Source of the DNA: Phorcus lineatus
Lineage: Eukaryota > Mollusca > Gastropoda > Trochida > Trochidae
DNA: 64,000 bases
Direction of reading: 5' to 3'
Assembly: GCA_921293015.1 (NCBI GenBank)
Contig: OV121090.1
Coordinates: 620,001-684,000, forward strand
A program made the position numbers and the translations under genes. The notes below the pieces were generated by a model. That model made no database searches. It saw only the letters and a program-made list of their open reading frames with translations, and was not told where the DNA came from. Positions 1-13,805 of this stretch are shown in pieces (the stretch's first letter is position 1; the number at the start of each line of letters is the position of its first letter).

Positions 1-929
1 GGTTTGACACTCAGGTGCGAACCCCTGGAACCTGCAGGTAAAACTGCCAGGTAAACACAGGTAAACGCAGGTAAACATGCCTGCACTGTTCCCACCTGTG
101 TCTCTAACGAGCAGACCTAACGAGTTAGGTGTAGAACAGGGACACAACACAGAGACAAACGTCTGGTAACTTTCGCGACTGGCACCCTCAAGCTTGAAAA
201 ATATTACATCCAAAATAAACTTCTTTTTTTTTCAAAATGAACACACCAAAAAATAATCGTTGCTTGCTCTACTGTTGAAAATATAGCATGCCAAATATCG
301 TTTTTCGTAAAAGACAAAAAATGTTGAAAACAAAGTTTTTGCTCTCAATAAACTTTAAACATTTTTTCCAAATAATCAAACTTAACTTGAAAACATAATC
401 TTTGCTCTTAATTTAACATGCTGTTTGAAATAGTTAAGGAAACTCAAGTGTGGTCTTTGAGTGTGTGGTATCAGTCTGTATGGTGGTAAGGTTTTGTTTA
501 GATTTGTTTGAAGAACTTTGAACTTTGAAGAAACCCATTTTAGAAATACATTTTTCTAGCAAAAGTGGGGATGAAATTGCTTATTCAAATATCACTTTTG
601 ATCTTATCACTGACCAGAGGGTAGATTAGTAACATTTTATCTTGTAATGCGTAATTATCCAGAAATTCTGAATGAGTTCAAGAGCCTCTGTTACTGAATC
701 AAAAGTACTCGGGCTGATAAAAGATTGATATATAGAAATGAGTTTAAAACTCTCTATGTTCTTATTAGTATCACTTTGAAATAATAAGTGAAACATGTTA
801 TCAATATATTAAACATAATTTACACCAATCAATCTTTTTTTTAATATTGAGATTAAGAATTAAAGGATGTCAGTATTTCTTATAGCAATGAATTTGTAAT
901 CATGAAAAATCAGTTTTAAGTTTCAGACA

Positions 930-1196
930 ATTACTTAATTTTGGAGTTGTATTTCTGATATTACATCAATTTTGGATTTGTATTTCTGACATAATTAATT
1001 TTGGAATTGTATTTCTGATATTACATCAATTTTGGATTTGGATTTCTGACATAATTAATTTTGGAATTGTATTTCTGATATTACATCAATTTTGGATTTG
1101 GATTTCTGACATAATTAATTTTGGAATTGTATTTCTGATATTACATCAATTTTGGATTTGTATTTCTGACATAATTAATTTTGGAATTGTATTTCT
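930..1196. repeat. 60-bp tandem repeat, about 4.5 copies
   Basis: A 60-bp unit is repeated in register with few mismatches. Each unit is itself two related 30-bp halves, one with TTTTGGAATTGTATTTCTGA and the other with TTTTGGATTTGTATTTCTGA, so the array probably grew by duplication of a dimer. Confidence 0.9.
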
Positions 1197-2106
1197 TATG
1201 TTGTTGTAACAAAGATAATGTACACCATTCAATCTTTACTCAATATACAGTACAACAGTAATGTAGTACATAATGTATTTATGGTTTAAAATTGTTACAC
1301 TTTGTTATTATTTCATAAAAATTTGGTCATAAGAAAAACACATGTTAATTAGATGTGACAAAGTGTCAAAGTGTAAATCCTTGTTGAAAATATTTCAAAT
1401 ATTGACTGATTGAAAGAAATTTTTAACTTTGGAAATAGAATGAATAATAGCACATTAGTTAGACTAAAATTTAGTTTATGAAAAATTTTAATAATTAACT
1501 GTTCCTTTATCCATAATATTAATTTTCTTTGGGCTCCTAATTTCATAGACTCATCAACTTCATGGGTATTCAGTCAATATAGACCTAGCTGAATGTGGAC
1601 CTAGACTGTATTAAAGGCTCCTTTATATACACAGTCATGAAGCAGGAGTACATATAAGTCAATTGCCCTCATTACTCTGATGATGATGATGATGCAACCA
1701 GTTATGTTTTTTATAGACTTAACGAGTCAGACTCTATTTAGGTTTATCACTAATGACTCAACTAATATTAATTGGAACAGAAAGTTCTCCTACCACTTTT
1801 ATCATGACAATGAAATTTGTAATCTTGCTACTAATCCATTTTCCATTCATACAATTTACAGAATGTGTTTCCCAATAAACCATCAAGATCACTAAAATAT
1901 CAATGTGAGAGATAAGAGTATTGTTACTAGTTTAAAGAATATTTGTTTGTGTAGGAAACCTTATGCTATGATGAGCAAGAATATATTTACGATTAAAAAA
2001 ATTCAAATAATGCATTTTGATTACTAGAGGAAATGCAGATTATCTCTAGTATACCTCATTTTAGGATGTATCTATGTCTATCATATTATCCGATTATCCA
2101 ATTATC

Positions 2107-2120
2107 CATTATTATTATTA

Positions 2121-2191
<71 letters not shown>
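2107..2191. repeat. (ATT)n microsatellite
   Basis: Nearly pure ATT/TTA trinucleotide run interrupted by a single TCATT. Confidence 0.95.
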
Positions 2192-2278
2192 TAATGACTC
2201 TGATTCTCTAATTGATATGATATTCTGGTGTATCTATTTTTCTTGTATATCTAATTTTCTCATATATCTTAATCTTTC

Positions 2279-2721
2279 ATAATGCCATGATACATCTAAT
2301 GCCATGATACATCTAAATCCATGATACATCTAATGCCATGATACATCTAATGCCATGATACATCTAATGCCATGATACATCTAATGCCATGATACATCTA
2401 ATGCCATGATACATCTAATACCATGATACATCTAATGCCATGATACATCTAATGCCATGATACATCTAAATCCATGATACATCTAATGCCATGATACATC
2501 TAATACCATGATACATCTAATGCCATGATACATCTAATGCCATGATACATCTAATACCATGATACATCTAATGCCATGATATATCTAATGCCATGATACA
2601 TCTAATGCCATGATATATCTAATGCCATGATACATCTAATGCCATGATACATCTAATGCCATGATACATCTAATGCCATGATACATCTAATGCCATGATA
2701 CATCTAATGCCATGATACATC
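2279..2721. repeat. 17-bp minisatellite, about 26 copies
   Basis: Head-to-tail copies of TAATGCCATGATACATC, with variants carrying AATCC or ATACC in place of ATGCC. There are no unique spacers, so this is a minisatellite and not a CRISPR array. Confidence 0.95.
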
Positions 2722-4020
2722 CATATTTCTATGCAAGAAGTGAGTTGTTGATGTAACATGGGTTGCAATAACTCAGACATCAGAGGATGCAGCAATGTCC
2801 CAGATGAGAAAATGATGCACCCACTCTGGCCCTGCGCCAGATGCATCTCGGTGCATCATCGCAGCTGCGCACTTTGTGGTTAAGACATGTTTGCGGTGTG
2901 TCGCGGTGTTGTATCTTCCCTAATCTTCACAATCCATCTGGTAAAGCCTCCCCCATTCAGAACTGGACAGATGGGGGATAGTTGTGGTTAGAACTTTGAA
3001 AATATTTAAATTAATTTTAAGTTTAACAACTTGCCATCATACTTTGTGGTTAATCAATTGAACTCTACTCTAGCCTTTGCTCCCCCCTCGTTTTTCAAGT
3101 TCAAAGACAACACTGGCGCGGAAGGGAAATCCACAACAAACAATTTAATCCCTTAAATTAATTTTCTATTCTAGAAAGAAAATATAAAAGAAATGGAAAG
3201 TTGATTGTGATAATATGTTGATGCTTTACTGTGGAGGAAGCGAGTTGGCCACTAATAACGTTTTGATTGTGTAACATAACCGCAAAGATTTCAGCGTGTT
3301 CATAGCGTTAACTGTTTACTGATAAGCTGTGTATCATTAGAATATAAGCCTTCTGCCCATTAGATAATAACAATACCTACACAGCAACTTTAGCTGCTAT
3401 CTGCAGTGTGAGTCTTAATGTCACTTTAATGCCAAGCCAAAAATTATCAAGTCATGCAAAAAAGGTTTTAACTAACAAAAAGAAGGATGACAAAAAATTG
3501 TTGTGAAGCAATCAAAAGTTTCATTCAATGCAAAACCGATTGCAAATCACTGAAAGAAGTTGAACTTTCTAATTAGGCGTACAATTATCTGCTCCAACCA
3601 GCACCCATAATGCACCAGGCAACATGTCTTCCACGTGAACAAGTTCCATCATCAAACTTTGATTTCATTCAAGCGTAGGGTACCAGAGTATTGGTGGTCC
3701 ATGTCGCTGTAATTAATCACTTCATGGCATCGCGCTACCGTCATGATTAAATTTTTCTCAAAAGAAAATTCACATCAGTTTTGAAAAATGCAAACACGCT
3801 AGCATCGCTTAAAAATGACACGTGATATTCATCTTCCTGCCTTCATGAAAGTTTTAAGAAAATTTTAATTGATCTGAATAATTTAATCTAACCACACATT
3901 TTACAAAGCAATTTCTTGAAAACCGCGCACATGCAGTTGAAGTATGCTGGACTGAATTCTAATGAATTCTCAATAATTGAAACTCATGAGTATGTGCATC
4001 ATGCTGCTCTTCAGTGGGTG

Positions 4021-4820
4021 AGTGGGGGGGGGGGGGGGGTGCATACAGTTGTTGAGACAGTGGGGGGGGGTGCATACAGTTGTTGAGACAGTGGGGGTGG
4101 GGGTGCATACAGTTGTTGAGAGAGGTGTGGGGTGCATACAGTTGTTTAGAGAGTGGGGGGGGGTCCATACAGTTGTTGAGAGTTGGGGGGGGGGTGCATA
4201 CAGTCGTTGAGAGGGGGCGCATACAGTCGTTGAGAGAGGGGGGTGCATACAGTTGTTTAGAGAGTGGGGGGGGGGGGGTCCATACAGTTGTTGAGAGTTG
4301 GGGGGGGGTGCATACAGTTGTTTAGAGAGTGGGGGGGGGGGGGGGTCCATACAGTCGTTGAGAGAGGGGGGTGCATACAGTTGTTTAGAGAGTGGGGGGG
4401 GGTCCATACAGTTGTTGAGAGTTGGGGGGGGTGCATAAAGTTGATGAGAGAGGGGGTCCATACAGTCGTTGAGAGAGGGGGGTGCATACAGTTGTTTAGA
4501 GAGTGGGGGGGGGGGGGGTCCATACAGTTGTTGAGAGTTGGGGGGGGGGGGTGCATACAGTCGTTGAGATGGGGGGTGCATACAGTTGTTGAGAGTTGGG
4601 GTGCATACAGTTGATGAGAGAGGGGGGTGCATTCAGTTGTTGAGAGAGGGGGGGGGGGTGCATACAGTTGTTGAGGTGGGGGGTGCATACAGTTGTTGAG
4701 GTGGGGGGTGCATACAGTTGTTGAGAGAGTTGGGGGGGTCATTCAGTTGTTGGGAGAGTTAGGGGGGTGCATAGAGTTGTTGAGAGAGTTGGGGGGGATG
4801 CTTGCATACAGATGTTGAGG
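4021..4820. repeat. G-rich minisatellite with G-quadruplex potential
   Basis: About 25 copies of a roughly 28-34 bp unit built from GTGCATACAGTTGTTGAGAG followed by a run of 5 to 18 G. Unit length varies mainly through the G run. Open frames on both strands through this array (up to 220 codons on the minus strand) are products of the repeat and are not annotated as genes. Confidence 0.95.
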
Positions 4821-4828
4821 TGAAACAG

Positions 4829-4986
4829 ATGATGATGATGACGACGATGAGGATGAGGATGATAATGATGATGATGCTCCTGATGATGATGATGATGATT
4901 GTGAGGATGATAATTATGATTATGATAATGGTAATAAAGACAGTGACGAAGATGTCGATGATGATGACAACAACAATGACAAAGAC

Positions 4987-5028
<42 letters not shown>

Positions 5029-5035
5029 AACAACA
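4829..5035. repeat. (GAT)n-rich microsatellite
   Basis: Imperfect GAT/GAC/GAG trinucleotide run ending in a pure stretch of about 14 GAT units. It directly follows the G-rich minisatellite. The poly-Asp, poly-His and poly-Met frames it creates are artefacts. Confidence 0.93.
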
Positions 5036-6084
5036 ATGTGAACTTCTAATTTTGGAACTGTTAAAGTTGTACACATTCCAACTGCACTTTCTCCTGATGA
5101 TTAAGTGTCTACAGGATGATGGGATAGGTTTTACCTCGTCAGGGATGAATCAACTTAGGACCATTCACAAACTATCTAACTTTGTTCATTCACTGCAAAT
5201 AAAGAATAAGTATTAACCTTTTTCATAATTAATACTTTTCAATTCAACTTTGTAGGTAAACTGAAGATACAAGCTAATGATTGCCTCCTTGTTGAGGTTT
5301 TGATTTTGACAAAATTTGAAAATCTCAACATTATCAAATCATATTTTTATTACCAAAAAGTATTTATTTACACACAAAAAAAAATTGTTGATGATAAAAA
5401 ATTAAAAATCATTAGTGCACAGAGCTAGGAGTGTTAAAAACCAAATCGAGTTTTACTCTCTTGAAGATTTAGAATGAAAAACAAATCCTATTTCTCTGCG
5501 ACTCCTTTCTTGTATCTTATGAATAATTGATTTATAAAAATTAATTTTCAAAGGTAGTAAGACAGTGTATGAATATATATATTTTTTTGGAAATAAATAT
5601 GTATAAAACATATATGTGTGTCACAACATCATGACACGTAACTTTCACCAAGGCACCGCTGGCACATGTGTTAAAACCCTCAAAAGGAGCTGCTATGTGT
5701 CATTAGATTTGAACTTTGACCTCCTGACCTTTCATATTGAGAAAGATGTTTTCAGCCATATAAAACTTTGTTGTATCCCCCCCCCCCCGAGTTGAAGTCT
5801 TTGAGGCGCTAAGTGAAACACAAGATCCAGTAGAAGTCACCATGACCACATATAGAAATTCAATTTGTGGAGTACTTTTAAATTGTGAACAACAAGATAG
5901 AATTAAAAAAATGGTAATTCAATTCCCAAACTGATTCACTTGGTCTTTGGAATACTTTCAAATTTGAAAAACAAGATAAAATTTAGAAAATAGTATCTAT
6001 TTCTCACACTAATGCCATTCTTTGTGAGTCTGTGACACATGGAATACACTGCAAGAAAAGGTGGGGTTTCCTCATGCATTATAC

Positions 6085-6235
6085 GGCATTAAACCCTAAG
6101 AGTTTAATGCAATTTCCTCTGGAGGAAACCCTAGGCGTTTATGACATTTCATCAGCATTAACCAGGGAATTTCCTCAGCGAAGGAAATGCCATGAAACTT
6201 AATTAAACTAGAGGAAACTGCAGGAAATGTTTGTG
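6085..6235. repeat. Cluster of short palindromes
   Basis: GCATTAAAC...GTTTAATGC forms a perfect 9-bp stem around a 7-base loop. It is followed by the near-palindrome TTTCCTCTGGAGGAAA and further GGAAA/TTTCC inverted pairs up to about 6235. This resembles a decayed fold-back repeat, but I see no clear element ends. Confidence 0.4.
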
Positions 6236-6763
6236 TTTGTGTCAAGTTGAAAATTATTATTTGCATTGATTATGTGTTGAAGAAATGTTTAGTAGAGATA
6301 ACATGAAATAATAAGTTATGTCCTGTTAGAGAATTTTGGTGTATCTTTGTTGTACAAATGAAAAAAAGATACTTAAACACTCTGAATAAATATTTATATA
6401 TAAAAATGTTTATTAAATTACATAGATAGTGATAAGAAGCATTAATTGAATTTTATATTCTAACCATATGCTCTACTAAGTGAAATGGACATTAATAAAA
6501 ATTAAAGGGTTTGTACTGGTGTATTAACGGGATGAAATTAGATTTTTAAAAATCAAGCATTATCATAGTAGACAATAACATTTTAGCTCACTTTAATACC
6601 TTTTTACAATTTTCCTTGCACTTTTCTATGATCGAAAATAGGACACTTGACCCAACCAATTAAGATATGGCGATTACATAATTAGCAGTAAATTATCAAG
6701 TCTTTTATTTAAGCACAAAAGGCTAAAATTACAGGATGTTACAACACAACAGAGCAGAGGTGT

Positions 6764-7003
6764 TTTCTTTTGGTGTTCAGTAGAGAATAATTCAATACAA
6801 AACTACGTAACTTTTCTTTTGGTGTTCAGTTGAGAATAATTCAATACAAAACTACGTAACTTTTCTTTTGGTGTTCAGTAGAGAATAATTCAATACAAAA
6901 CTACGTAACTTTTCTTTTGGTGTTCAGTAGAGAATAATTCAATACAAAACTACGTAACTTTTCTTTTGGTGTTCAGTAGAGAATAATTCAATACAAAACT
7001 ACG
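6764..7003. repeat. 49-bp tandem repeat, 5 copies
   Basis: Five almost identical 49-bp units, each beginning TTTCTTTTGGTGTTCAGTAG and ending ACTACGTAAC. Only one or two substitutions separate the copies, so the array is young. Confidence 0.95.
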
Positions 7004-7785
7004 ACACTTTTTGAATTACAAAATTTAAAAGGCTGAAGAAATAGCGTTAAAACACAGCTGAGAAAAAACATCTCCCTGTAGTATACCACTGTGTATCAAC
7101 TTCAGACAATTGATTGATTGCCTCGGTTGTTTGTTTTGGAGTTGGAACAAATGTGACATTATTAAGAAAACATCTCAGTCAGTAATATTTGTAAAGTTAA
7201 ACAATAAGGCATTGCTTTGATTGCATATACAAAAGGCTGCGTTAACAAGCTTGAAATGAGGTCTCAATTTCGTGAAGAGTTTATATAAAGTTTGATCCAG
7301 TTGTTCCGCAAGGCCTACTGATCGCCTCACAGAAATAACACGTCTGGGGTGATCATACAATGGTTGAAGCAAGGATTTATACACGTCCTTGGTTTAAGTA
7401 ATATTTTCATTGGTGTCATCAAAAAAGGAAATAAGCTAAAATGACATTTAGCATGAAAACTTTACCCCGAATGGATAAAAGAAACATCAGCCTACTGAAA
7501 GAGTTGGTACGTTTCCATTTTACAGAATGTTGGTCAACCGTTTCCAAAAAGATTGGTTTAGATGCATTAAATTTTGTTAAACTGTTTATAATGATTTATG
7601 AGACATTGTACAACTATGTGTAATATATATATTTTGATACTTTGAAAACCTTGTAAAATAAGTCAACCATTAAGTATATATAAGTCCCAAGTGGTGTTAT
7701 CACATCAGCCATTATTTTGGAAGATTAAACTCTGGATGGGTGGCACTAGAGTGTCTAAAGAGTCCCATAAGTGTAGTTGTGTTTT
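7000..7785 (+). repeat. Diverged duplicated segment, copy 1
   Basis: Several landmarks recur in the same order near 10.0-12.2 kb: AAACACAGCTGAGAAAAA, CTTGTTT...TTTTTGGAGTT, ACCTTGTAAAAT...AAGT, and a block with TTTAACTCTGGATGG...GGCACT...AGTCCCA.AAGTGTAGTT. The match is patchy. It may be an old transposable element or an ancient segmental duplication; no ORF supports either reading. Confidence 0.5.
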
Positions 7786-10009
7786 TTTCGACAAAGTGTC
7801 TTTTCTAAGCTCCATGGAGTAAATAAACTTTTTAAAAAGTACTTCACAGATTCTCGTTTCTGTGAAACAATGAAACAAGACTCATATATGTAAAAGACGT
7901 GAATGGAAATTAACTCGTCTTATGGTTACCTAGTCCTTATGTATTATAGTTCGAATCACACTAAATTTAGCGACAATTTAGTAATTGTTTAACATTTAAG
8001 TTAACGAAAGATGTTGTTAGAATTAGCACGCGCGATTTTGCTAGAGTGAGTTGGTCCTAATTTAGCTCTACTGCGGACACCTATTGGGTAACAGATGGAC
8101 TGCAAAATATCGACCCCCGGTGACCGTTCATACGAGTGCAAAATAAACTATGTGATGATATGTGTTCATGTTTCATTGTTTTTCATCATTATCAACTGTA
8201 TGAAATGTTTACAGACACTTCAATTTATAAAATCTAAACGTTTTTAAAAAGCCTTCGATGAAAACGAATATAAAATGAAGTTTCTCTTCTTTATCCATAA
8301 ATATAACCAAAGGCAAATTCCATAATGCTTTGTTTTCAGCAGTACAGCATACATGATGTGATATAAAGTATCCTCTTCCTCAACACTAAATACAATCAAA
8401 CGTATGTATGGAACATAGACGAACAAATTGAAGTTGCTATAATGTTTTTTACAATTGGCTTCAAACAAATTGAACACCAATAGAAGTGAGCAAATTAAAA
8501 GCGATGTAAGAAGTATAGAAAGTATAGAAATAAAGGATGGTTATGTTGAAAAACAAAATGATACAAAAACTGACCAAAGAGTTCATTATCTATGTTGGGG
8601 GGAAAGATTATCTGACTAACTTTTTATTAAGGAGAAAAAACAAATCGACAAACTCATATAATGCAACGATATAGATTTTTAGAATAGTTAAATATTTTAA
8701 AGGATCATTTCCAGCACGGTTGTAATATTTCATATTGAACCTTTTTAAATATTTATTTTTTTAAAACAATTTAATTGAAAATTTTGTATTCGATTCAATT
8801 AGGAACTAGAACTGTTCAACCATTACTTAATACAGTGTTATCAAGAGGATTTAATCATATGATGACATCCAAGTCCCATCCAAGCAACAATAGCCTCCAT
8901 TCAGTGACGTTGTTGAATCTGATATCCATCCATACCGCGATCCCTGAGGGGAGATATTCTGAAAATGTTAAGTGAAGTTATGACTCTAGATGATCAAATG
9001 CTAACGATTATATGAGCTTGGTGTAACATTAACTTGAATCTAATTGCATTGTCTTCAAACACTTGTCAAATTTCAAGAATTCGCAGGCATGGTTCCATTT
9101 CACCAACTTTTATTTTAATACACCTCTGCCTCATTGACACTATAATCTTTCATACTGTGAATTAAAGTCTCTTTTGTATATCAATTTCAAATAATTTGAA
9201 ATGTATTAATTCTTATGGAAACGGTTTGACAGAAGTTTAGATAAATAACGATGCCAAATGTAAGCTTTCTTTTAACCAAATTAAATGAATCAACGTATGC
9301 GATGGTATCATAGAACTTATTATTTCCTCAGTGAATAAATCACTTAATAAATATCATTCCCTAATTTTAGATACAATTTGATATTGCTTAATTTATTTCA
9401 GACATATGCTTTAAGGTAACTTAAACATTTCAGACAGTATAGGTTTTCACAGAATAAACAGTAAATTTCATTGATGTTAGTTCACCACGACACTTACTTT
9501 ACAAAATTAACTGAATCATTTCGCGTAACAAAACGGATCGCATTGACCTGACAGCATCAAACACGTGTGCGAAAAGCCATCATAGGATTAACTTTGAGAC
9601 TGATTTGATAGGGTCAAATTTTGGCAGAGTGTATATGATAAAATATTATAGTAATTCCTTGCAGCTAGGAGAACATACCTTGAAATGTAATTTCTCTTAT
9701 GGCCATTTTAAACATTTTTGAGTTCTGAACATAAACTTCCTCGAATACAATGATGGCATGATGTGCTCTAGGGGAAAAGTCAAAATACAGACATGTTTCA
9801 TTTAGAATTACACCTTTCCATAAGATACTCGGGAACATTTCCCATATGTGAAATTGATCTATCTCTTCTTGAATCAATTCATTTCAAATTGATATGACTA
9901 TATTATATTTCAGACCTTGACTACAAGGTGAGCACTGACGTTTTCTGACAGATAAACACAAGAGAAATGGGGAGTACCCTGCTTTATTCAAAAGAATTAG
10001 TCAACCACA

Positions 10010-12190
10010 ACAACACTTTTACAGTTACAAAATTGACAGCACCTAAGTTTCAGCATTAAAACACAGTTGAGAAAAACATCTCTCTGCGGAACACAACTGT
10101 GTCTGATAGCTCTTACAATTCATGAATGAATACAGCCCCTTGTTTCGTTGTTTTTGGAGTTTGGATAATTTTACATTTCAGAAAGTTTTTTTAGTCAGTA
10201 TTGTTTCTCAGATGAAATATTTAGGTGTTGTTTGAGTGCCATATGTGGCATGTGAAGGTCTCGATATAGAGAAGGGTGGAGGTTGAGATTGATCCAAAGG
10301 ATAATATTTTTGTCACAGCATGAACAGGATAAATAAGTCAAACTTGACAATTCACGATATAAACATTTTTCGAATGAATATTGTAACCTTACAACCACTG
10401 AGAGTTGATTTGAATCCGTTGATCACAAATTTGAACAACAGTGAAATAACTTACTAAGGTAGAAAGACAATAGCCTTTATCTGATAATGAATCAATTAAA
10501 TGAATATAATGTCAGGGCTAATGCATCTTTCGGCAGTTCATCATTAGTGGCGTATGATAGTTCAGACTATCTGATTGACGTATCTACAGGATCTTTCTTT
10601 GTTGATATAGATAATGCTTTGAAAGAATAAAAGCATTTAACTCTACATGTATTTTTGTTACTGCAACGTTTCTTTTTCATTAAATGCATCTCATATGTCA
10701 GTAGAAAATAAAAAGGTAATTTGATAACCAACAATGTTTTAGACTTATTGGCTAGTTTTGAATACTTTTGTAGTTCTTATTTTTCCCATAGTCGTTTCAA
10801 GGTCTAAAACACATCTCTTTCCTGCGGTTTCAAAAGAAATTTTTGATAGACTTCTTTGCCAATCAAATCAAACATCTATCCATTACATTTTATAAACTAT
10901 TTCAATGATTCAGAGAATTTAATCATCTTACTGCTTATAGGTGAAACACGTGCACATTGTTAAAACTATATTCTGACACAAGATCAAGACATACATGGAG
11001 TATAAACTTATAAACCGAGGATTCGTCTAAACTGTCAATGATGGTGATCAATTATACATAAGAGCAGAGTATATTCAACATGGATGAAACAATGATCGAA
11101 TTAAACTGATATATTTATGAATCTACGAAAAACTTATACTGGAATAATGCCATCATACCAAATAACCTGTAAACGTGCTTACATCATCTTTATAATTCTT
11201 GGTTGCCTCAATATTCACAACGCCTTAACAGGACTTTCACATTCAAAAGAAAACCAAAACATGGTTGATACATCCAATCCTACAAAGTGATACTGTGCCC
11301 CAACGAATTGTTCTTGTTCAGATTCTTTCAGTGTGAGGTGGTTACTCCCCTAGGGTGATGCCTGTTTATATTTGAAAAATGTTAGGGGATCTAACAACAA
11401 CAGGTTTTTTGTGATGTTTGTTTGTTATTATGCTTGTTAATCAGAAGACGATTGATAACTCCAATCCCGTGAACCGACACCTGTCACTTGATTCTCCAGA
11501 TAGGTGTACCCCAGGGAGGGCTCTTGTTCACAGACTCTGTCGGTGTGCGGTATTCAATATATTAGTGTAGTGCTGCATATTTCTTTTCTATAACTGTGAA
11601 AGATTCTAAAGAAAATAATTTTCTTGTTGTTTAAACTCTGAAATAACTGAAATCATTTAATTATATTTCATTATTGCTCTCCAGGTCTTAGTTGAATGAA
11701 AACGGGTTCTCCTGTTTTCCTAAATACGTCATTGTAATGTGCAATCACAACTTATTAGTTCAGAATCATGCTTATTTCATGTAATTGATCAGGTGAGGTC
11801 GAGTTTTCTGTGTTGCCAACAAAACACTCAGCTCTGTTGGGTTTATTCACATTTAAATGTGTGTCTATGGACGTTCAAAAGTTTTTGAAAAATCATGTCT
11901 GGTATATAAGTAATTCTGTATATGTGTTGAGTGACCTTCAAATGAATCATTAAATCATCCAAATGTGAGAGGATTAATGAGATATTTTACAACTCTATGC
12001 AAGAAATTATTTCATTAGTCGGAGAACCTTGTAAAATGAAATCACCTTCAAGTAAGTCCCGAGGGGTGTCGTATCACATCAGTCATGATCTAATTATAAA
12101 ATAATGCCATTATTTGGGAAGAGACTGGAATATTTAACTCTGGATGGTCGGCACTTAGTCTTTAGGAGTCCCAAAAGTGTAGTTATCCGG
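10010..12190 (+). repeat. Diverged duplicated segment, copy 2 (interrupted)
   Basis: Counterpart of the 7000-7785 segment. The 5' landmarks lie at 10050-10440 and the 3' landmarks at 11975-12186, so this copy carries about 1.5 kb of extra sequence between them. The best block is 12045-12186, with TTTAACTCTGGATGG and CAAAAGTGTAGTT. Confidence 0.45.
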
Positions 12191-12680
12191 ATATAATTCT
12201 GAATATTGTGTACAATGTTCTTAAACCATTTAAGGAAGGTTGGTCAACTTAAGTGACAATTTAATTTAATTTATCATATGTTGCTGAATTAAATTTCAAC
12301 CTACTTTATAGTTTTGATCTGTAATCTAAGATATAATTAATGTCGTTGAATTCCTTTCATTTACCTCACCAGTCAAGAAATACTGATTACCTGAGAGAGC
12401 CTAGCAGCCAGTCTAGCTATCTGTCCGTTACTGAATATAACATGGGCTTTATTATAATCCTTGATCTAAACTGTATCTAAAGTTAAATATCACACTGGCA
12501 GATCACCTTTGTAATCATGGCTTGAGAATCTGCTTTGTACAGACTGGGGTAAGTCTAGTGTAGCTGTACATCAACTTGGTGTTACACCGACCCAGGGCAG
12601 ATTCTCCCACTTCCTACCCAGCACCGGTTGACCCCTGTACTCTGGTCACTATCTGTGACTCACGGTCACATGCCGGACTG

Positions 12681-12703
12681 GTCATGTGACGAGGTCATGT
12701 GAC
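12681..12703. promoter_or_regulatory. Pair of GTCATGTGAC E-box palindromes
   Basis: Two exact copies of the decamer, at 12681-12690 and 12694-12703, separated by three bases. This is the same word as at 25.4, 27.5 and 42.8 kb. It is a MITF/TFE/USF-type E-box by sequence only. Confidence 0.35.
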
Positions 12704-13767
12704 CTACATGGGGAAGACCCCTGCCACCCACACATGGAAACTAGGTCACCGAGACAAGCCTTGACAAGGTTCTCATGGAATGTCACTGCTACGGAGATTA
12801 GATGGAGAGGGAGGGAAAACCTGACTCAGGGACTCCCACTGGAAGATTAGTGAAATGGTTGGGAACTGAATGTGATGGCTGACCATATTGCCGTGGATTG
12901 GCTAGGTATATTTACTCCGGTGAGAGTCAGGCGTCTTAGGTGTTGTGAAACAACTGGGTGATACGGTGTATAGCACATGGCAGGGATGTATACAAATACA
13001 GTGTCATGTTATTGATTAGTGTAATAGTTGAACAATTACCATTGGATGCAGACTAGCTTGATGTATTGAGGTTAGATGCACTATTTGTAGATGTACTGTC
13101 ACCATCGAAGATACATGGGCGAGGATATTGTCTATAGCAAAGGGAAGGGGGTTATCTATAAACCACAGATACACTGTGTAAACATCACAGATACATGATG
13201 TTAACAGGTTCAAAACAAAGTTTTCTACCACTATAAAGGCCCTGTTTTTGCGTGTAAGACTCCATTGATGTTTCCCAGCCAACTAACTCCGATTTAGGTC
13301 ATATGTACCTTGCTCCCACTGTGACACCCCCACATGCAGTGTGTAGGTAGCAATGTGAGATCCCTTGCAGTGAGGCTAACATTCCTTTTCTGATTTCGTA
13401 AGAGGATAGGTTTGTGTCACAAGTCAACCGTTTAAAATTGAGATTTTGGTTAAGCTTTGTAACATGTGGTTAATCCTTGCTGTCTGATATGATGTGATAT
13501 TTTTCTCAATCAGAAGATGTTATGCAAAGGGAACTGATATGTATCTAAATAGAAACCATGGAATTGATATTAATAACAATGATAGTCTCCCATATCTCTC
13601 GTCTCTAAGAGAATTCTTCTGTGATCTTAGTTTTTTTAAAAAGGAAACAATATTTCATATTGCAGCTTAAAACGGTTATTGAGCTTAGAAGATGCAGTGG
13701 AAGCATAATCTATTGGAAAACATTAGTCAACACTTGTTAGCTGATTCATCTTGCCTAAACATGTGTG

Positions 13768-13805
13768 AGCTAAGGTCTCTAGCTAAGGTCTCTAGCTAAG
13801 GTCTA
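13768..13805. repeat. 13-bp tandem repeat, 3 copies
   Basis: Three consecutive copies of AGCTAAGGTCTCT, the last one truncated. Confidence 0.85.

Noticed and set aside
2279..2721. CRISPR array
   Set aside because: Copies are directly abutting 17-mers without spacers, and the genome is eukaryotic.
3959..4742. Long proline/histidine-type ORFs (up to 220 codons) antisense to the G-rich minisatellite
   Set aside because: They arise entirely from the tandem repeat, exist in several overlapping frames, and have no splice or promoter context.
4739..5076. Poly-His, poly-Ile and poly-Met ORFs around 4.8-5.0 kb
   Set aside because: They are simple translations of the GAT microsatellite in different frames.
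12541..12760. GC-richer segment considered as a CBFB exon 2 or 3 candidate
   Set aside because: No frame gives the conserved CBFB N-terminal motifs; it instead holds the paired E-box palindromes.
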